Counted from the first letter of the stretch, positions 26,765 through 36,568 are shown. The stretch is 64,000 nt of DNA from a candidate division Zixibacteria bacterium HGW-Zixibacteria-1 (GCA_002838945.1 PGXB01000010.1:89038-153037), one strand, 5' to 3'. Translations and numbers: made by a program. The notes: a model not told the origin generated them from the letters alone.

Positions 26765-28489
26765 CTATTTAAGAACCTGGACATCCGCCGTTTGCGGTTT
26801 TCTGAAAACAAGCTGCTCGACAAAGGAAAAGAGCGAGAAACAGGTCCAGTATAGCACCAATCCGGCCGAGGCGGAGTAGAAAAAGAAGCCCAGCATCAGC
26901 GGCATAATATATGTCAGAGCCTTATTCTTCGGGTCCGTCATGGTCATCTTCTGCTGGACAAACATCAGCGCCACCATCAGAACCACAAGAATAATATAGG
27001 GATCGGTCACCGACAGCGCCCCACGCGAAAGATCGTCCCACCATAAAATAAACGGTGCCTGGCGCAGCAAAATGGTCGAACGGAAGACGGCAAAAAGAGC
27101 AAAGAAAAGAGGCATCTGCGGCAAATACGGCAGACATCCGGATAACGGATTAATACCCCTCTCCTTATAAAGTTTCATCATTTCTTTATTTAACGCCTGA
27201 GGATTATTCTTGTGCTTCTCCTGAAGCTCCTTCATCCTCGGCTGAATTTCCTTCATGGCCTGCATCGACTGAACCGTCTTCCGGGACAGCGGCCAGGTGA
27301 TCAGTTTGATAAATGCCGAGAAGATGATAATCACCAAACCATAGTTGGGGATGATGCTGTACATTCGCGGCAGAAGCCACATGATCGGAATGGCAAAGAT
27401 CTTGATAATCCATCCGATAAATGGGGTCGTTCCGATATCGATTATATCGACAACACCATTGTTAAAATCTTTGAGACGTTCATAGTCCATCGGGCCGATA
27501 TAAACCGAAAAGCTGTCTTTCATCGGCTCACTCAGTGGCGGCTCCATCAAGATACCGATCGCGAGCTCGCGAGCCTTGACCTTCTTGCCGTTAATAAGCA
27601 GATGATCCTGAATGCCCGAGGCAATGGTGCCGGTACCCAGTCGTGACCGTGGAATCATCACGGCCGCAAAATATTTCGACCTGGTGGCCACCCAGCTGGT
27701 GGTGCCGTCATATGTCCCGCTGAACTGATCATTATTGTAATCATCGAATTTTATCCGCTCGCCGGCCTGCAGGGCCATTGCCCACATGGAATTGTAGTCA
27801 TCCTGAAAATCCAGCTCTGTCGGCATAAGCTTGTTGTTCCACTCCAACGTATATCGGCGGTCAAAACCCAGGGCCTCCGGATTGTTAACCTCAACCACCA
27901 GATCATAATCAAACCGGTCGGCATAAAAATGGTAACGCTTGGTGATAGTCGAATTGTCCTTGCGATAAGTATAGATAACATCAGCCGAGCCGCTTGAGAT
28001 TCGAAAATTTCGCTCACGAGACTGGCAATTGAAAATATAACTTCCGGTCGAAATCGACCGGCTGCTAAACTTGAGTTCAGGCGTTGCGATTGCATTATCA
28101 GGAAGCATCTCAACCGGTTCACCATCACCAGGATACAAATAATTAACCAGTTTCAACGAAACCGGGCCGCCCCCATAGTTGGATAAGGCGACTTTCATGA
28201 CGTTGGTTTCGACAAAAACAGTTTCCGCCGGCGGCGGTGGAATCGAGCCATTATCAGCCTGTGTCAATTCAGCCATTTGGGCAGTAACATCTGTCACATC
28301 GGCAGCAGTCGGCTGTGACGGAGTTGCCTGTTGTGTCTTTACTTGTTGTGTATCAGCTTGTTGTGTTATCTGTTCGGTGGCAACAGGGCGCTCAATTGGC
28401 TGGAGAAAGCCAAGCTTTGTCATTATTGGAACCCAGAATATTACTAGGACTCCGAGAAGTATTATTATTGGTATGGTTCTTTTGTCCAA
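26765..28489 (-). CDS. yidC: Membrane protein insertase YidC
   Basis: 574 residues. An N-terminal membrane anchor (about 5-25), a Gln/Thr-rich linker, the periplasmic beta-sandwich domain P1 (about 75-340) and the conserved insertase core with five membrane segments are seen (YGLVIIIFSAFIKLITWPLS; QEKHKNNPQALNKEMMKLYK; GCLPYLPQMPLFFALF). It inserts inner-membrane proteins alone or with SecYEG. It starts with TTG; ACGGAG precedes it at 7 bases. It lies between yidD and mnmE in the conserved operon. Confidence 0.97.
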   Translation of the reverse strand: MDKRTIPIIILLGVLVIFWVPIMTKLGFLQPIERPVATEQITQQADTQQVKTQQATPSQPTAADVTDVTAQMAELTQADNGSIPPPPAETVFVETNVMKVALSNYGGGPVSLKLVNYLYPGDGEPVEMLPDNAIATPELKFSSRSISTGSYIFNCQSRERNFRISSGSADVIYTYRKDNSTITKRYHFYADRFDYDLVVEVNNPEALGFDRRYTLEWNNKLMPTELDFQDDYNSMWAMALQAGERIKFDDYNNDQFSGTYDGTTSWVATRSKYFAAVMIPRSRLGTGTIASGIQDHLLINGKKVKARELAIGILMEPPLSEPMKDSFSVYIGPMDYERLKDFNNGVVDIIDIGTTPFIGWIIKIFAIPIMWLLPRMYSIIPNYGLVIIIFSAFIKLITWPLSRKTVQSMQAMKEIQPRMKELQEKHKNNPQALNKEMMKLYKERGINPLSGCLPYLPQMPLFFALFAVFRSTILLRQAPFILWWDDLSRGALSVTDPYIILVVLMVALMFVQQKMTMTDPKNKALTYIMPLMLGFFFYSASAGLVLYWTCFSLFSFVEQLVFRKPQTADVQVLK

Positions 28490-28502
28490 AATCTAACTCC
28501 GT

Positions 28503-28757
28503 TTATATATCATCCTGATTTTTCAATGGAACCGGATCATAGCCGCCTTCATGCCAGGGGTGGCAGCGAAATATCCTTTTAACCGCCATAATTGCTCCGT
28601 GCCAGGCGCCGTAATGCCGGATAGCGTCCTCGGCATAATGCGAACAGGTCGGGTAGTACCGGCACTGATTGCCGATCATTGGCGACAATGTATATCGATA
28701 AATTGTAATAAGCAGAAGCAGCGGATAGCTGAATATGGATATTTTGCGGTCAAGCAT
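28503..28757 (-). CDS. yidD: Membrane protein insertion efficiency factor YidD
   Basis: 84 residues. It shows the YidD core YRYTLSPMIGNQCRYYPTCS followed by HYAEDAIRHYGAWHGA and the RIFRCHPWHEGGYDPVP motif with its conserved cysteines. It is a small membrane-associated helper of YidC. The ATG overlaps the rnpA end by 8 bases. Confidence 0.96.
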   Translation of the reverse strand: MLDRKISIFSYPLLLLITIYRYTLSPMIGNQCRYYPTCSHYAEDAIRHYGAWHGAIMAVKRIFRCHPWHEGGYDPVPLKNQDDI

Positions 28758-29091
28758 TTAGATTCAACGATTTAAATAGACGTTCCAGTTCGCTTTCAAG
28801 CAGTTTATGGTCGATACCATCGGCCGCGCCCTTAAAACGGACAATAAAAGTGCCGGCGATATTTTCCTGCTCTTGAAGCTTTCTGAAGTCTTCTCGCATC
28901 CAGCGTTTTATTCGATTGCGCGCCACAGCCTTACCAGCCCGCCCCGAAATTAAAAAAGCAACCTGATAATTCCCGGCTTTCTCCGGCAGTGCCTTATCAT
29001 AATAAAGCTCCAGCCGACTGGAAGTATGTTTTTTCCCGGAGCGAAGCAGTGATTGAATCATCGTTTTGCTTTTCAGGCTGTAACGGGACAA
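28750..29091 (-). CDS. rnpA: Ribonuclease P protein component
   Basis: 113 residues. The RNase P protein signature is present as the basic helix GKAVARNRIKRWMREDFRKL, preceded by the beta strand YQVAFLISGR. It starts with TTG 29091 (SRYSLKSK matches the usual N-terminus), 8 bases after rpmH, without a good ribosome-binding site, suggesting coupling to rpmH translation; ATG 29061 is a shorter alternative. It provides the protein cofactor for tRNA 5' maturation. Confidence 0.94.
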   Translation of the reverse strand: MSRYSLKSKTMIQSLLRSGKKHTSSRLELYYDKALPEKAGNYQVAFLISGRAGKAVARNRIKRWMREDFRKLQEQENIAGTFIVRFKGAADGIDHKLLESELERLFKSLNLNA

Positions 29092-29099
29092 TTATTATT

Positions 29100-29252
29100 C
29101 TATTTTTCTTTTTTGGTGCTGACAGTCAGTCTTTTTCTGCCTTTGGCCCGACGGCGAGCCAGAACCTGACGGCCCGTCCGAGTGGACATTCTTTTCCTGA
29201 AACCGTGGTCGTTTATCTTCTTCCGGTTCGATGGCTGAAATGTTCTTTTCAT
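29100..29252 (-). CDS. rpmH: 50S ribosomal protein L34
   Basis: A 50-codon gene, translated by hand: [40 protein letters not shown], then [10 protein letters not shown] and TAG. This is canonical L34 ([25 protein letters not shown]). GAAAGTGAGACGAAA precedes the ATG. It is the first gene of the rpmH-rnpA-yidD-yidC-mnmE-mnmG run. dnaA, usually on the other side of rpmH, is not here. Confidence 0.97.
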   Translation of the reverse strand: MKRTFQPSNRKKINDHGFRKRMSTRTGRQVLARRRAKGRKRLTVSTKKEK

Positions 29253-29285
29253 TTTCGTCTCACTTTCAATTCTATTATAGAATGG

Positions 29286-29315
29286 CTAATATAACCAAAT
29301 TTCCGCAATCGTCAA
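29286..29315 (-). promoter_or_regulatory. Sigma70-type promoter of the rpmH operon
   Basis: On the minus strand, TTGACG (29315-29310), an 18-base spacer and TATTAG (29291-29286; TATATT with a 16-base spacer overlaps it) lie about 35 bases upstream of the rpmH ATG. It is the only good promoter match in the 343-base gap 29253-29595, which otherwise holds no gene and no DnaA box. Confidence 0.65.
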
Positions 29316-29607
29316 GCAAAATTGCCGACTATATACCCCATAAATTATACCTCCAAATCTATTACGGGTCGAATATCAAAAAGTTTAAAAATGCAAAACC
29401 CCGAATTTCCCAACCAATTAGGGAATAATACGGCCCATCAGCGGGTATCACGCGATATACCTATCATCAATCCCCGGCCGGCTGTATTTTTAACCTGGGT
29501 TCTTCAGGAAATAATTGTTTTTATATATTACATTTAAATTCGATTATATAATATACTGCTGACGGATAGATCAAGGAAATCATAACCTCTGGACCATGGA
29601 GGGAGCC

Positions 29608-31518
29608 ATGAGATTCATGATTGACAACACCGATAAAACCATCATTTTTCTGGCGGCAATACTGGCCGCAGCCATATTAATCCTGCCATCATCAGGGCAA
29701 TCAGCCGGTCTTTCTAAAGAATATCAGCAGGAACTTGATGCCCGCATACTGTTTCTCCGAAACATGGGGCCGGCGCCGGTCCTGGTCAAAGATCAGCCGC
29801 CGCAGCGCTGCGGCACTCCGACCGCGCTCGAGTATTTCATACGCCTCGATAATTTAACAATTAAATCCGAAACCGCCGCCACCGCCTACAACCGGCCGTC
29901 GCTGCAATATTCTTATAAATCACCCGGCGGATATTTCTGGGTGCATTATGACATTGACGGCGCCGATGCCGTTTATTTGCCGGGAACCGACACCCTTGCG
30001 GGCGGCGATGGGATCCCCGATTATGTCAACAAAATCGGCGAAATGGCCGACTCGGTCTGGGAATTCGAAATTAATCATCTCGACTATCCGGCGCCCTACG
30101 ACCTCACCGGCGGCGGCGACTCGCTTATGGATATATATATTATCAACCTGGGCACCGGCTACTACGGCATCACTTATCCGGAATCGACTTTGAGCGTCCA
30201 GGCGGTTACTTCATACATCGTTATCGACAACAACTACGATTTCTGGCCGTACAACACCGGCCCGGAGCTGAACCGGCGGCTCGATGCCGCCCGGGTCACC
30301 GTGGCCCACGAGTTTTTTCATACTGTCCACTTCATTCTCGATTACACCGAATATGAGGAAGAGGACAGTTATTTTAAATTGTATTGGTGGGAGATGTCTT
30401 CGACCTGGATGGAAGAAATGATGTATGACGGCATCAACGACTACTATTACTATCTCGAATATTATCTCGATTACACCTGGCTCGGTCTTCAATTTGTCGA
30501 TTATCCATCACAGACCATCCATCAGTACGGCGCCATGCTGTTCCCGTTATTTTTAACAGAGAAATTCGACACTTCGATCGTGTACGATATTTGGGCGCGC
30601 TGTCAATCATATGGTCCCGGCTCGCAGTTTCCGCTGGCGGCCAATTCGGCCATCTTAAATATAAGCGCCGGCACTTATGACCTTCTGATCGCTTTCAACG
30701 AATTCGCAGCCTGGAATTACTTTACGGCGATTGGTTTCGATGCCGCCCCCAATGAAATGGGTTACCCTGAAGCCGCAAATTACCCGGCCATCCCCGACTC
30801 GGTCATACTTGACATCAACGATTATGCCGATGTCAATCTGGTCTGGCCGGTCTGGCCGGACACGCTGCCCGATGGTTCCTCGCTGACTTTTTTCAAGACG
30901 CACATGCCGCAGAATATGGCCGCTCATTATGTAAGATTAAACAATCTCGGTCAATTCAATGACACTCTCTTTATCGGCGGTGACCCTTCGATTGACTGGG
31001 CCGTTATCGCTTTCGGCTATAATCCTTACACTTTCCACTATGAGTTCATGCAGCAGTCGGAAATGTCGGGCGGGGATGTTTTGAGATTCACGAAACCGGC
31101 CTTTGAATACAGCCAAATCCTTATTATCTTATCACCGGTTTCGACCAGTATCGACCTTTATCCCGATAAATTTGGATACAGTTTGGTTGCGGGGATTTAC
31201 GCCGACGTCGATGATCAACCGGAGAATGACATTCTTCCGGAGCAGTTCCTGCTTCAGCAGAATTATCCCAACCCGTTTAATCCGATAACAACCATTGCCT
31301 ATTCGGTACCGTGGCGGTCTGAGGTAAAACTGGTGGTTTATAATGTCCTTGGTCAGGCTGTCAAAACGCTTTTACAGGGAACCCGGGCGGCCGGGGATTA
31401 TACTATTATATGGGATGGAACCGACCAGTCGGGAAAACCGGTCCCGTCGGGCATTTATTTCTATCAGTTCAGTTGCGGCGATTTCCAGACCTCGAGAAAA
31501 ATGATCCTGTCCAAATAG
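29608..31518 (+). CDS. Secreted zinc metalloprotease-like protein with sorting tail
   Basis: About 636 residues. The start at 29608 is preferred because GGAGGGA precedes it; an ATG at 29596 is in frame. A signal peptide (IIFLAAILAAAILILPSSGQ) is followed by a peptidase-like domain with the zinc-binding HEFFH near residue 234 in VAHEFFHTVHFILDY, and the C-terminus is the YPNPFNPITTIAYSV tail ending SRKMILSK. It resembles MXAN_6640-type putative metalloproteases of secreted systems. The sorting tail is shared with the 7-7906 proteins, indicating a common export route. The substrate is unknown. Confidence 0.85.
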   Translation: MRFMIDNTDKTIIFLAAILAAAILILPSSGQSAGLSKEYQQELDARILFLRNMGPAPVLVKDQPPQRCGTPTALEYFIRLDNLTIKSETAATAYNRPSLQYSYKSPGGYFWVHYDIDGADAVYLPGTDTLAGGDGIPDYVNKIGEMADSVWEFEINHLDYPAPYDLTGGGDSLMDIYIINLGTGYYGITYPESTLSVQAVTSYIVIDNNYDFWPYNTGPELNRRLDAARVTVAHEFFHTVHFILDYTEYEEEDSYFKLYWWEMSSTWMEEMMYDGINDYYYYLEYYLDYTWLGLQFVDYPSQTIHQYGAMLFPLFLTEKFDTSIVYDIWARCQSYGPGSQFPLAANSAILNISAGTYDLLIAFNEFAAWNYFTAIGFDAAPNEMGYPEAANYPAIPDSVILDINDYADVNLVWPVWPDTLPDGSSLTFFKTHMPQNMAAHYVRLNNLGQFNDTLFIGGDPSIDWAVIAFGYNPYTFHYEFMQQSEMSGGDVLRFTKPAFEYSQILIILSPVSTSIDLYPDKFGYSLVAGIYADVDDQPENDILPEQFLLQQNYPNPFNPITTIAYSVPWRSEVKLVVYNVLGQAVKTLLQGTRAAGDYTIIWDGTDQSGKPVPSGIYFYQFSCGDFQTSRKMILSK

Positions 31519-31554
31519 ACGGATATTATCGGTGGCGAAGACTCAGGATTTCGA

Positions 31555-31582
31555 ACGGCGGGTCAAAAAAATGACCCGCCGT
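31555..31582. terminator. Bidirectional hairpin between convergent genes
   Basis: ACGGCGGGTCA, AAAAAA loop region, TGACCCGCCGT: an 11-bp perfect stem between the metalloprotease stop (31518) and the convergent membrane protein (31593). The downstream sequence is only moderately T-rich. Confidence 0.75.
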
Positions 31583-31592
31583 CTTCATTGCT

Positions 31593-31844
31593 TTAATTAA
31601 TCAGGAATTGGTTAATAGCCAGAAGAATTAATCCGGCCATCAATGTATATTGTCCCAGCATAAAGATTAAATATCCCGACGAAACCCACATCTGCTTATA
31701 CTTCCACGGGAAAATGGAATATCTCCAGCTGCTCTCGCCTGTAATCGTCGGGTGATCCGGCTTGCGAAGCCACATCGAGCGCATCAACAAAATGAAACCG
31801 ATCAAAACCAATATTAATCCGGCCAGCGGCAATGCTGTCTGCAT
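31593..31844 (-). CDS. Small two-pass membrane protein
   Basis: 83 residues. Two membrane segments at about 5-22 and 56-80 flank a soluble loop (MWLRKPDHPTITGESSWRYS). No family was recognised. It lies 30 bases downstream of the phospholipase-like gene in the same orientation, so it may be co-transcribed. Confidence 0.65.
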   Translation of the reverse strand: MQTALPLAGLILVLIGFILLMRSMWLRKPDHPTITGESSWRYSIFPWKYKQMWVSSGYLIFMLGQYTLMAGLILLAINQFLIN

Positions 31845-31874
31845 AATGCTAATCCCGCCTTAAATGGGTTTTAC

Positions 31875-32852
31875 CTATTTCTTATTTTTCTTACGCTGCT
31901 TTGCTTCCCAATCCTTGTGGCGACGCCAGATATGAAGCCATACTCGCGCGATCGAATCGATGGCATCGGCAAGCATTATGGCGCTCATTTTTTCAAAATC
32001 ATATTTCTGATTCTTGAGTGAACTCAGGTTTGTCTTGGTAACATTGTTCTGGTTATAGTTCTTTGGAATAAAATCAAAGGAAATCAGGTACGAGTACTGA
32101 CAGACGGCATACATAAAATCCCATATATTATTATTACCCTTACCATAATCCCACAGGAAATCCCTCTTCATCGACTCTTCTTCCACTTTTTTCAAAAATG
32201 ATCCGCTGAAGGGATGCTTCGGATCATCCTGGAAAAGAGGAAACCCTTCCGGGTCATACAGAAAACGTTCATTGTCCTTATCGACCTGATAGTACTTTGC
32301 AATTTCCTTATCCCACAATCCCTCGACATGCCCGTGAATATTCTTCCCCTTGGAAAATTGTCGGTAGTCGCTGTGAAACGGTACATGGGCATCGGCGACA
32401 TAGTGACTGAGCATAAAAAATCGCAATGTTATATGATTATCGGTGGTGACAACCGGGGAGCCTTTGTGTTCCATTTCCAGCATTTTCAAATTATCTATAA
32501 TCGAATGTGCGATCGATTCACACCGGTCCGGGAGATTGTTGCCTTCCTCGATGGAATATGGTTTTTTGTAAAGTGAAGATGTTTTCCCGGCGGCATACAT
32601 CTTATATGTTTTCGGCAGTTCCCGGAAATGGTCTTTTCCTTTTACGACCGGCTTCATCTTATAGACATGACTGGTGGCCATATCCTTGATAACTTCATCG
32701 GGGTACCATGCGCCCTGCATTACATCATCTTTGTGGTCACCGAACCAGTCAACCAGACCGTCAGCATAAGTTCGCAGGTCTTTTTTCAATTTGGCTCTTT
32801 TAAGTCTTTCGACCGCCTTAAAGGCCAGCCATGCATGCGAATATTGTTTCAT
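31875..32852 (-). CDS. Zinc-dependent phospholipase C / S1-P1 nuclease-like protein
   Basis: About 325 residues. Start ATG 32852 is preceded by GGAGGAATT; an upstream in-frame ATG lacks a ribosome-binding site. It has the metal-ligand pattern of the PLC/P1-nuclease fold: MKQYSHAWLA at the N-terminus, WFGDHKDDVMQGAWYPDE, then HYVADAHVPFHSDYR and IHGHVEGLWDKE. The three-zinc clusters of this superfamily use just such W/H, H-D-A-H and H-x-x-x-E/D ligands. No signal peptide is evident, which is unusual for the family. Phospholipase versus nuclease activity cannot be told from sequence. Confidence 0.75.
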   Translation of the reverse strand: MKQYSHAWLAFKAVERLKRAKLKKDLRTYADGLVDWFGDHKDDVMQGAWYPDEVIKDMATSHVYKMKPVVKGKDHFRELPKTYKMYAAGKTSSLYKKPYSIEEGNNLPDRCESIAHSIIDNLKMLEMEHKGSPVVTTDNHITLRFFMLSHYVADAHVPFHSDYRQFSKGKNIHGHVEGLWDKEIAKYYQVDKDNERFLYDPEGFPLFQDDPKHPFSGSFLKKVEEESMKRDFLWDYGKGNNNIWDFMYAVCQYSYLISFDFIPKNYNQNNVTKTNLSSLKNQKYDFEKMSAIMLADAIDSIARVWLHIWRRHKDWEAKQRKKNKK

Positions 32853-33098
32853 AATTCCTCCACGGAAAGATAGTAAAAAACAACTTTCGTTTTTAACAAT
32901 TCGGATACTGTGGCAAATTCCCAAAGATGTCTTGACGCTGATGTCGTGTGCCTGAATTGGACCGTCAATTTAATAGTAGCCTGCTTGGGGGCTGTCTGTC
33001 AAGCCAAAATAATCCTCTGAATCTTCTTTTTTGTCCTTGTCCGGCCATACAAACTTGATTAAGATTATATCAAAACGACTTCCGGAGAGGATAAGACT

Positions 33099-34754
33099 AT
33101 GAGAAATTCCGCCAAAATACTTTTGCTGACGGCGATTTTTGTCGCAATGACATTCATGTCACCTTATGCCTGCACCAATTTGCTGGTGACCAAAGGAGCC
33201 TCGGCCGACGGCTCGGTGATGATCACTTATACCTGTGACGGCGAGTTTCACCCGCACATGGGCTATTCACCGGCGGCCGATTACCCGCCGGGCGATTCGC
33301 TCAAAATCGAGGACTGGCATGGCAATGCTCGCGGCTATATCAAACAGGTCCCCCACACGTATGCCGTGGTCGATATGATGAATGAGCACCAGTTGGCCAT
33401 CAGCGAGACGACTTTCGACGGCCGCGAAGAACTCCAGAACAAACAGGGGATGCTGGGCTACTGGGATCTGATCGATCTGGCTCTTCGGCGCGCCAAAACG
33501 GCCCGCGAGGCGATCAAGGTGATGATCGACCTGGCGGAAGAATACGGCTATCGCTCGACCGGCGAGTCGATCTCAATTGCCGACCCCAATGAAGCCTGGA
33601 TTCTGGAAATAATCGGGCCGGGCGAAGAGGGCAAAGGAGTGGTCTGGGTGGCGGTGAGAGTCCCCGACGGTTATATTTCCTGTCACGCCAACAAGGCCCG
33701 AATCGGCACCTTTCCGACCGATGACCCGGAAAACTGCCTTTATTCCAAAAATGTCAAATCATTCGCTGTCGAAAAAGGGTACTACAATCCCGATTCCGGC
33801 GAACCGTTCCGATTCTGCGAAGCTTACTGCCCGGCCACGCCTAAAAACCAGCGCTGGGCCGACGGCCGGGTCTGGTCGATTTTGCGCCGCGCCGCCCCGT
33901 CGCAGAATTTTTCGCCCGACTATTATCGCGCCGTTTCGGGCACGGAGCCATATCCACTCTGGATCCGCCCCGATAAGAAGCTTTCTCTTTCAGACGTAAC
34001 CGCCCTTATGCGCGACCATTTCGAAGGCACCGATTGGGATATGACCAAAGGGGTCGATGCTGGCCCGTACGGTTTGCCGTATCGCTGGCGGCCGCTCGAC
34101 TGGAAAGTGACCGATGAGAACGGCGACAGTGTCGAGTATGCCTGGGAGCGGGCCGTCTCGACCCAGCAGACCGGCTTCACGTTCGTCTCGCAGTCGCGTT
34201 CCTGGCTTCCGAATCCGGTCGGCGGAGTGTACTGGTACGGTCTCGATGACACCTGGTTCACCTGCTACACCCCGATGTACTGCGGTATCGATGCCATTCC
34301 ATATTCATTCACGGTCGGCTCGCTTCAGAAATTTTCATGGGAATCGGCCTGGTGGGTGTTCAATTTCGTCTCCAATATCGCCGGTTTGAAATATTCGTTC
34401 ATGATCGAAGATATTCAGAAAGTGCAGTCTGAAATCGAGGGGGAATACATCGCCCTGCAACCGGCGATCGAAAAAACGGCGCTTGAATTGCATAAGTCCG
34501 ATCCCGCTCTGATGACAAAGTACCTGACCGACTATTGTGTCAGCCATGCCGAGACAATGGTTGACAAATGGCGCGCACTGGGCGAACATCTGCTGACTAA
34601 GTACAATGACGGTTATGTCAAAGATTCGACCGGCGAGCCGCAGAATGCCGGTTATCCCGAAAGCTGGCTGCGCGCGGTCCTCCGCGAGAACCCGGAAAAA
34701 TACAAATTGCCTGTCTCAGACACCGCCAAAGCCGAATCGAGATTGGTGGATTGA
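33099..34754 (+). CDS. Exported C69-family dipeptidase
   Basis: 551 residues. A signal peptide is followed directly by the catalytic N-terminal Cys in ACTNLLVTKGASADGSVMIT, so cleavage exposes Cys25 as nucleophile, as in the Ntn-hydrolase family U34/C69 (PepD-like). Further family motifs are AISETTFDGRE, GESISIADPNEAWILEI and ARIGTF. The family hydrolyses a range of dipeptides; periplasmic location is inferred from the signal peptide. GGAGAGGATAAGACT precedes the ATG. It is monocistronic. Confidence 0.93.
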   Translation: MRNSAKILLLTAIFVAMTFMSPYACTNLLVTKGASADGSVMITYTCDGEFHPHMGYSPAADYPPGDSLKIEDWHGNARGYIKQVPHTYAVVDMMNEHQLAISETTFDGREELQNKQGMLGYWDLIDLALRRAKTAREAIKVMIDLAEEYGYRSTGESISIADPNEAWILEIIGPGEEGKGVVWVAVRVPDGYISCHANKARIGTFPTDDPENCLYSKNVKSFAVEKGYYNPDSGEPFRFCEAYCPATPKNQRWADGRVWSILRRAAPSQNFSPDYYRAVSGTEPYPLWIRPDKKLSLSDVTALMRDHFEGTDWDMTKGVDAGPYGLPYRWRPLDWKVTDENGDSVEYAWERAVSTQQTGFTFVSQSRSWLPNPVGGVYWYGLDDTWFTCYTPMYCGIDAIPYSFTVGSLQKFSWESAWWVFNFVSNIAGLKYSFMIEDIQKVQSEIEGEYIALQPAIEKTALELHKSDPALMTKYLTDYCVSHAETMVDKWRALGEHLLTKYNDGYVKDSTGEPQNAGYPESWLRAVLRENPEKYKLPVSDTAKAESRLVD

Positions 34755-34783
34755 TCGCGTCAATGGCTGAGTACTGATATTCT

Positions 34784-34822
34784 GTCATGTCTTGTCCCGC
34801 CCTTGGCAGGATGTGACATGAC
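34784..34822. repeat. REP-like imperfect palindrome, copy 3
   Basis: GTCATGTCTTGTCCCG, then CCCTTGG, then CAGGATGTGACATGAC. It is related to the copies at 16714-16750 and 17892-17937 (shared TGTCCC and GGGATGTGAC-type cores), and lies in the 443-base gap after the dipeptidase gene. Confidence 0.7.
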
Positions 34823-34850
34823 GGACTTTGCCGATAATGTTTCATCGATC

Positions 34851-34922
34851 GGGTGGCCGCGCCAAATTTATTTGGGGCGGGGCTTTAAAAAACATCCCCA
34901 AACAAGTTTGGGAATGCCACCC
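34851..34922. repeat. Three-hairpin palindromic element
   Basis: The outer arms GGGTGGC/GCCACCC enclose two perfect hairpins, CCAAATTTATTTGG (34862-34875) and CCCAAACAAGTTTGGG (34897-34912). The cruciform or cloverleaf-like layout in a gene-free stretch suggests a mobile non-coding repeat or a structured RNA. The rest of 34755-35197 holds copy 3 of the REP-like palindrome and a GC-rich CCCGCCGAGGCGGG hairpin. Confidence 0.7.
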
Positions 34923-35197
34923 GCCCGCAATTATACCTTATTGGGGGCAGACTATTCATTGCCGGGGAATGAACATTCAAATATTTTAAAAACGCAAAAA
35001 CAAAGCCAATTTCTTGTAAGCGAAAGGAAACATTAAAATTACACGTAATTTTCGACCCGTAAAAACCACCGCATTACATCATTTTGATAGTAATTTTGTT
35101 GGGCCGGATTGCCATAACAATCGAACCCACAGCCCGCCGAGGCGGGTGGGGCACCCGGTCATCGGCGAAGAAAGGACCTGACACAAAGAAAACTCCA

Positions 35198-36556
35198 TCA
35201 TGCGATCCAGATGCTTTTGATGTTGACGAATTCCCTGATGCCGTAATGCGACAGCTCACGTCCGTAACCGGAGCGCTTGATACCGCCGAACGGCAAACGC
35301 GGATCGGATTTGGTCATGCCGTTGATAAAGACCGCGCCCGTCTCGATCCGCCGCGCCAGCGCCTCGGCTTTCTTTATATCCTTCGACCAGAGCGCACCGC
35401 CCAGCCCGAACACCGAATCATTGGCCACCGCAATAGCTTCCTCGGCGTCTTTCACCGGGATAATCGCCGAAACCGGGCCGAATGTTTCCTGCTCATACAC
35501 CGGCATGCCTTTTTTGACATCGGTCAGCACGGTCGGCTCATAGAACGCGCCCAGCCGGTCGACTTTTTTGCCGCCGCAGAGAAGCCGCGCGCCCATCTCG
35601 ATCGACTGTTGCACCTGCTCATTGAGTTCCTCGAGCAGATCCATCCGCGCCATCGCGCCCACTTTGCTGCTCGGATCGAGCGGGTCGCCGATCTTGAGTG
35701 ATTGCATGATGGCCGCCTGCTGTTTTTCGAATTCCTTCACGACCGCTTCGACCACAATAAACCGCTTGGCCGCAATACAGCTCTGCCCGGCATTGATCAT
35801 ACGCGCCGTGGCCGATGTCGCCACGCACGCCGGAAGGTCGGCATCTTCGAGGACAATAAACGGATCGGATCCGCCCAGCTCAAGGACGGTCTTTTTCAAC
35901 TCGCGTCCGGCAATCGAAGCCACCGACATCCCGGCCGGCTCGGACCCGGTCAGAGTCACCGCTTTGATCCGCCAGTCCTTGATGGCATCCTCGACCAGCT
36001 TCGATGATATCAGCATGGTGCGGAAAATATGTTCCGGAAAGCCGGCCTCGCGGAAGATTTCTTCGATGGCCAGGGCGCTTCCGGGGACATTCGAAGCGTG
36101 CTTCAGCACACCGCCGTTGCCGGCCATCAACGCCGGCGCCGCAAACCGGAACACCTGCCAGAACGGAAAATTCCACGGCATCACCGCCAGAACAATCCCG
36201 ATCGGTTCGAACGCCACAAAACTGCGGGAAGCATCGGTTTGCACCATTTCATCGGCCAAAAATTTCTCGGCATTGTCGGCATAGTAATCGCACACCCAGG
36301 CACATTTTTCGACTTCGGATTTAGATTCATTGATAACCTTACCCATCTCGACTGTAATTATGCGGGCGTACTTATCGCTATTTTTCCTGAGGACAGCCGC
36401 CGCCTGGTGCATCAATTGACTCCGATGCGCAAAGGTAGTGGTGCGCCAGAGCTTCTGGGCCTCATCGGTCAGACCGATAATGTCATGCACATCATCAACG
36501 GTATGTTCCGGGTAATCCATAATAAGTTCATTGGTCGCCGGATTAATTGCTTTCAT
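35198..36556 (-). CDS. NAD(P)-dependent succinate-semialdehyde dehydrogenase-like
   Basis: 452 residues, full length for the short SSADH type. The catalytic Cys is in NAGQSCIAAKRF, the general-base Glu in VLELGGSDPFIVLEDADL, and the NAD-binding segment in VMPWNFPFWQVFRFAAPALM. The gene follows the TPP-dependent 2-oxoacid decarboxylase-like gene by 12 bases. In cyanobacteria this pair converts 2-oxoglutarate to succinate, closing the citric acid cycle without 2-oxoglutarate dehydrogenase. Assignment to that role here is inference. Confidence 0.9.
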   Translation of the reverse strand: MKAINPATNELIMDYPEHTVDDVHDIIGLTDEAQKLWRTTTFAHRSQLMHQAAAVLRKNSDKYARIITVEMGKVINESKSEVEKCAWVCDYYADNAEKFLADEMVQTDASRSFVAFEPIGIVLAVMPWNFPFWQVFRFAAPALMAGNGGVLKHASNVPGSALAIEEIFREAGFPEHIFRTMLISSKLVEDAIKDWRIKAVTLTGSEPAGMSVASIAGRELKKTVLELGGSDPFIVLEDADLPACVATSATARMINAGQSCIAAKRFIVVEAVVKEFEKQQAAIMQSLKIGDPLDPSSKVGAMARMDLLEELNEQVQQSIEMGARLLCGGKKVDRLGAFYEPTVLTDVKKGMPVYEQETFGPVSAIIPVKDAEEAIAVANDSVFGLGGALWSKDIKKAEALARRIETGAVFINGMTKSDPRLPFGGIKRSGYGRELSHYGIREFVNIKSIWIA

Positions 36557-36568
36557 AATATCCTCATT

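Noticed and set aside
29253..29595. Origin of replication upstream of rpmH
   Set aside because: This is a common oriC position, but no DnaA-box-like motif was found there; the cluster at 19779-19898 is the better candidate.
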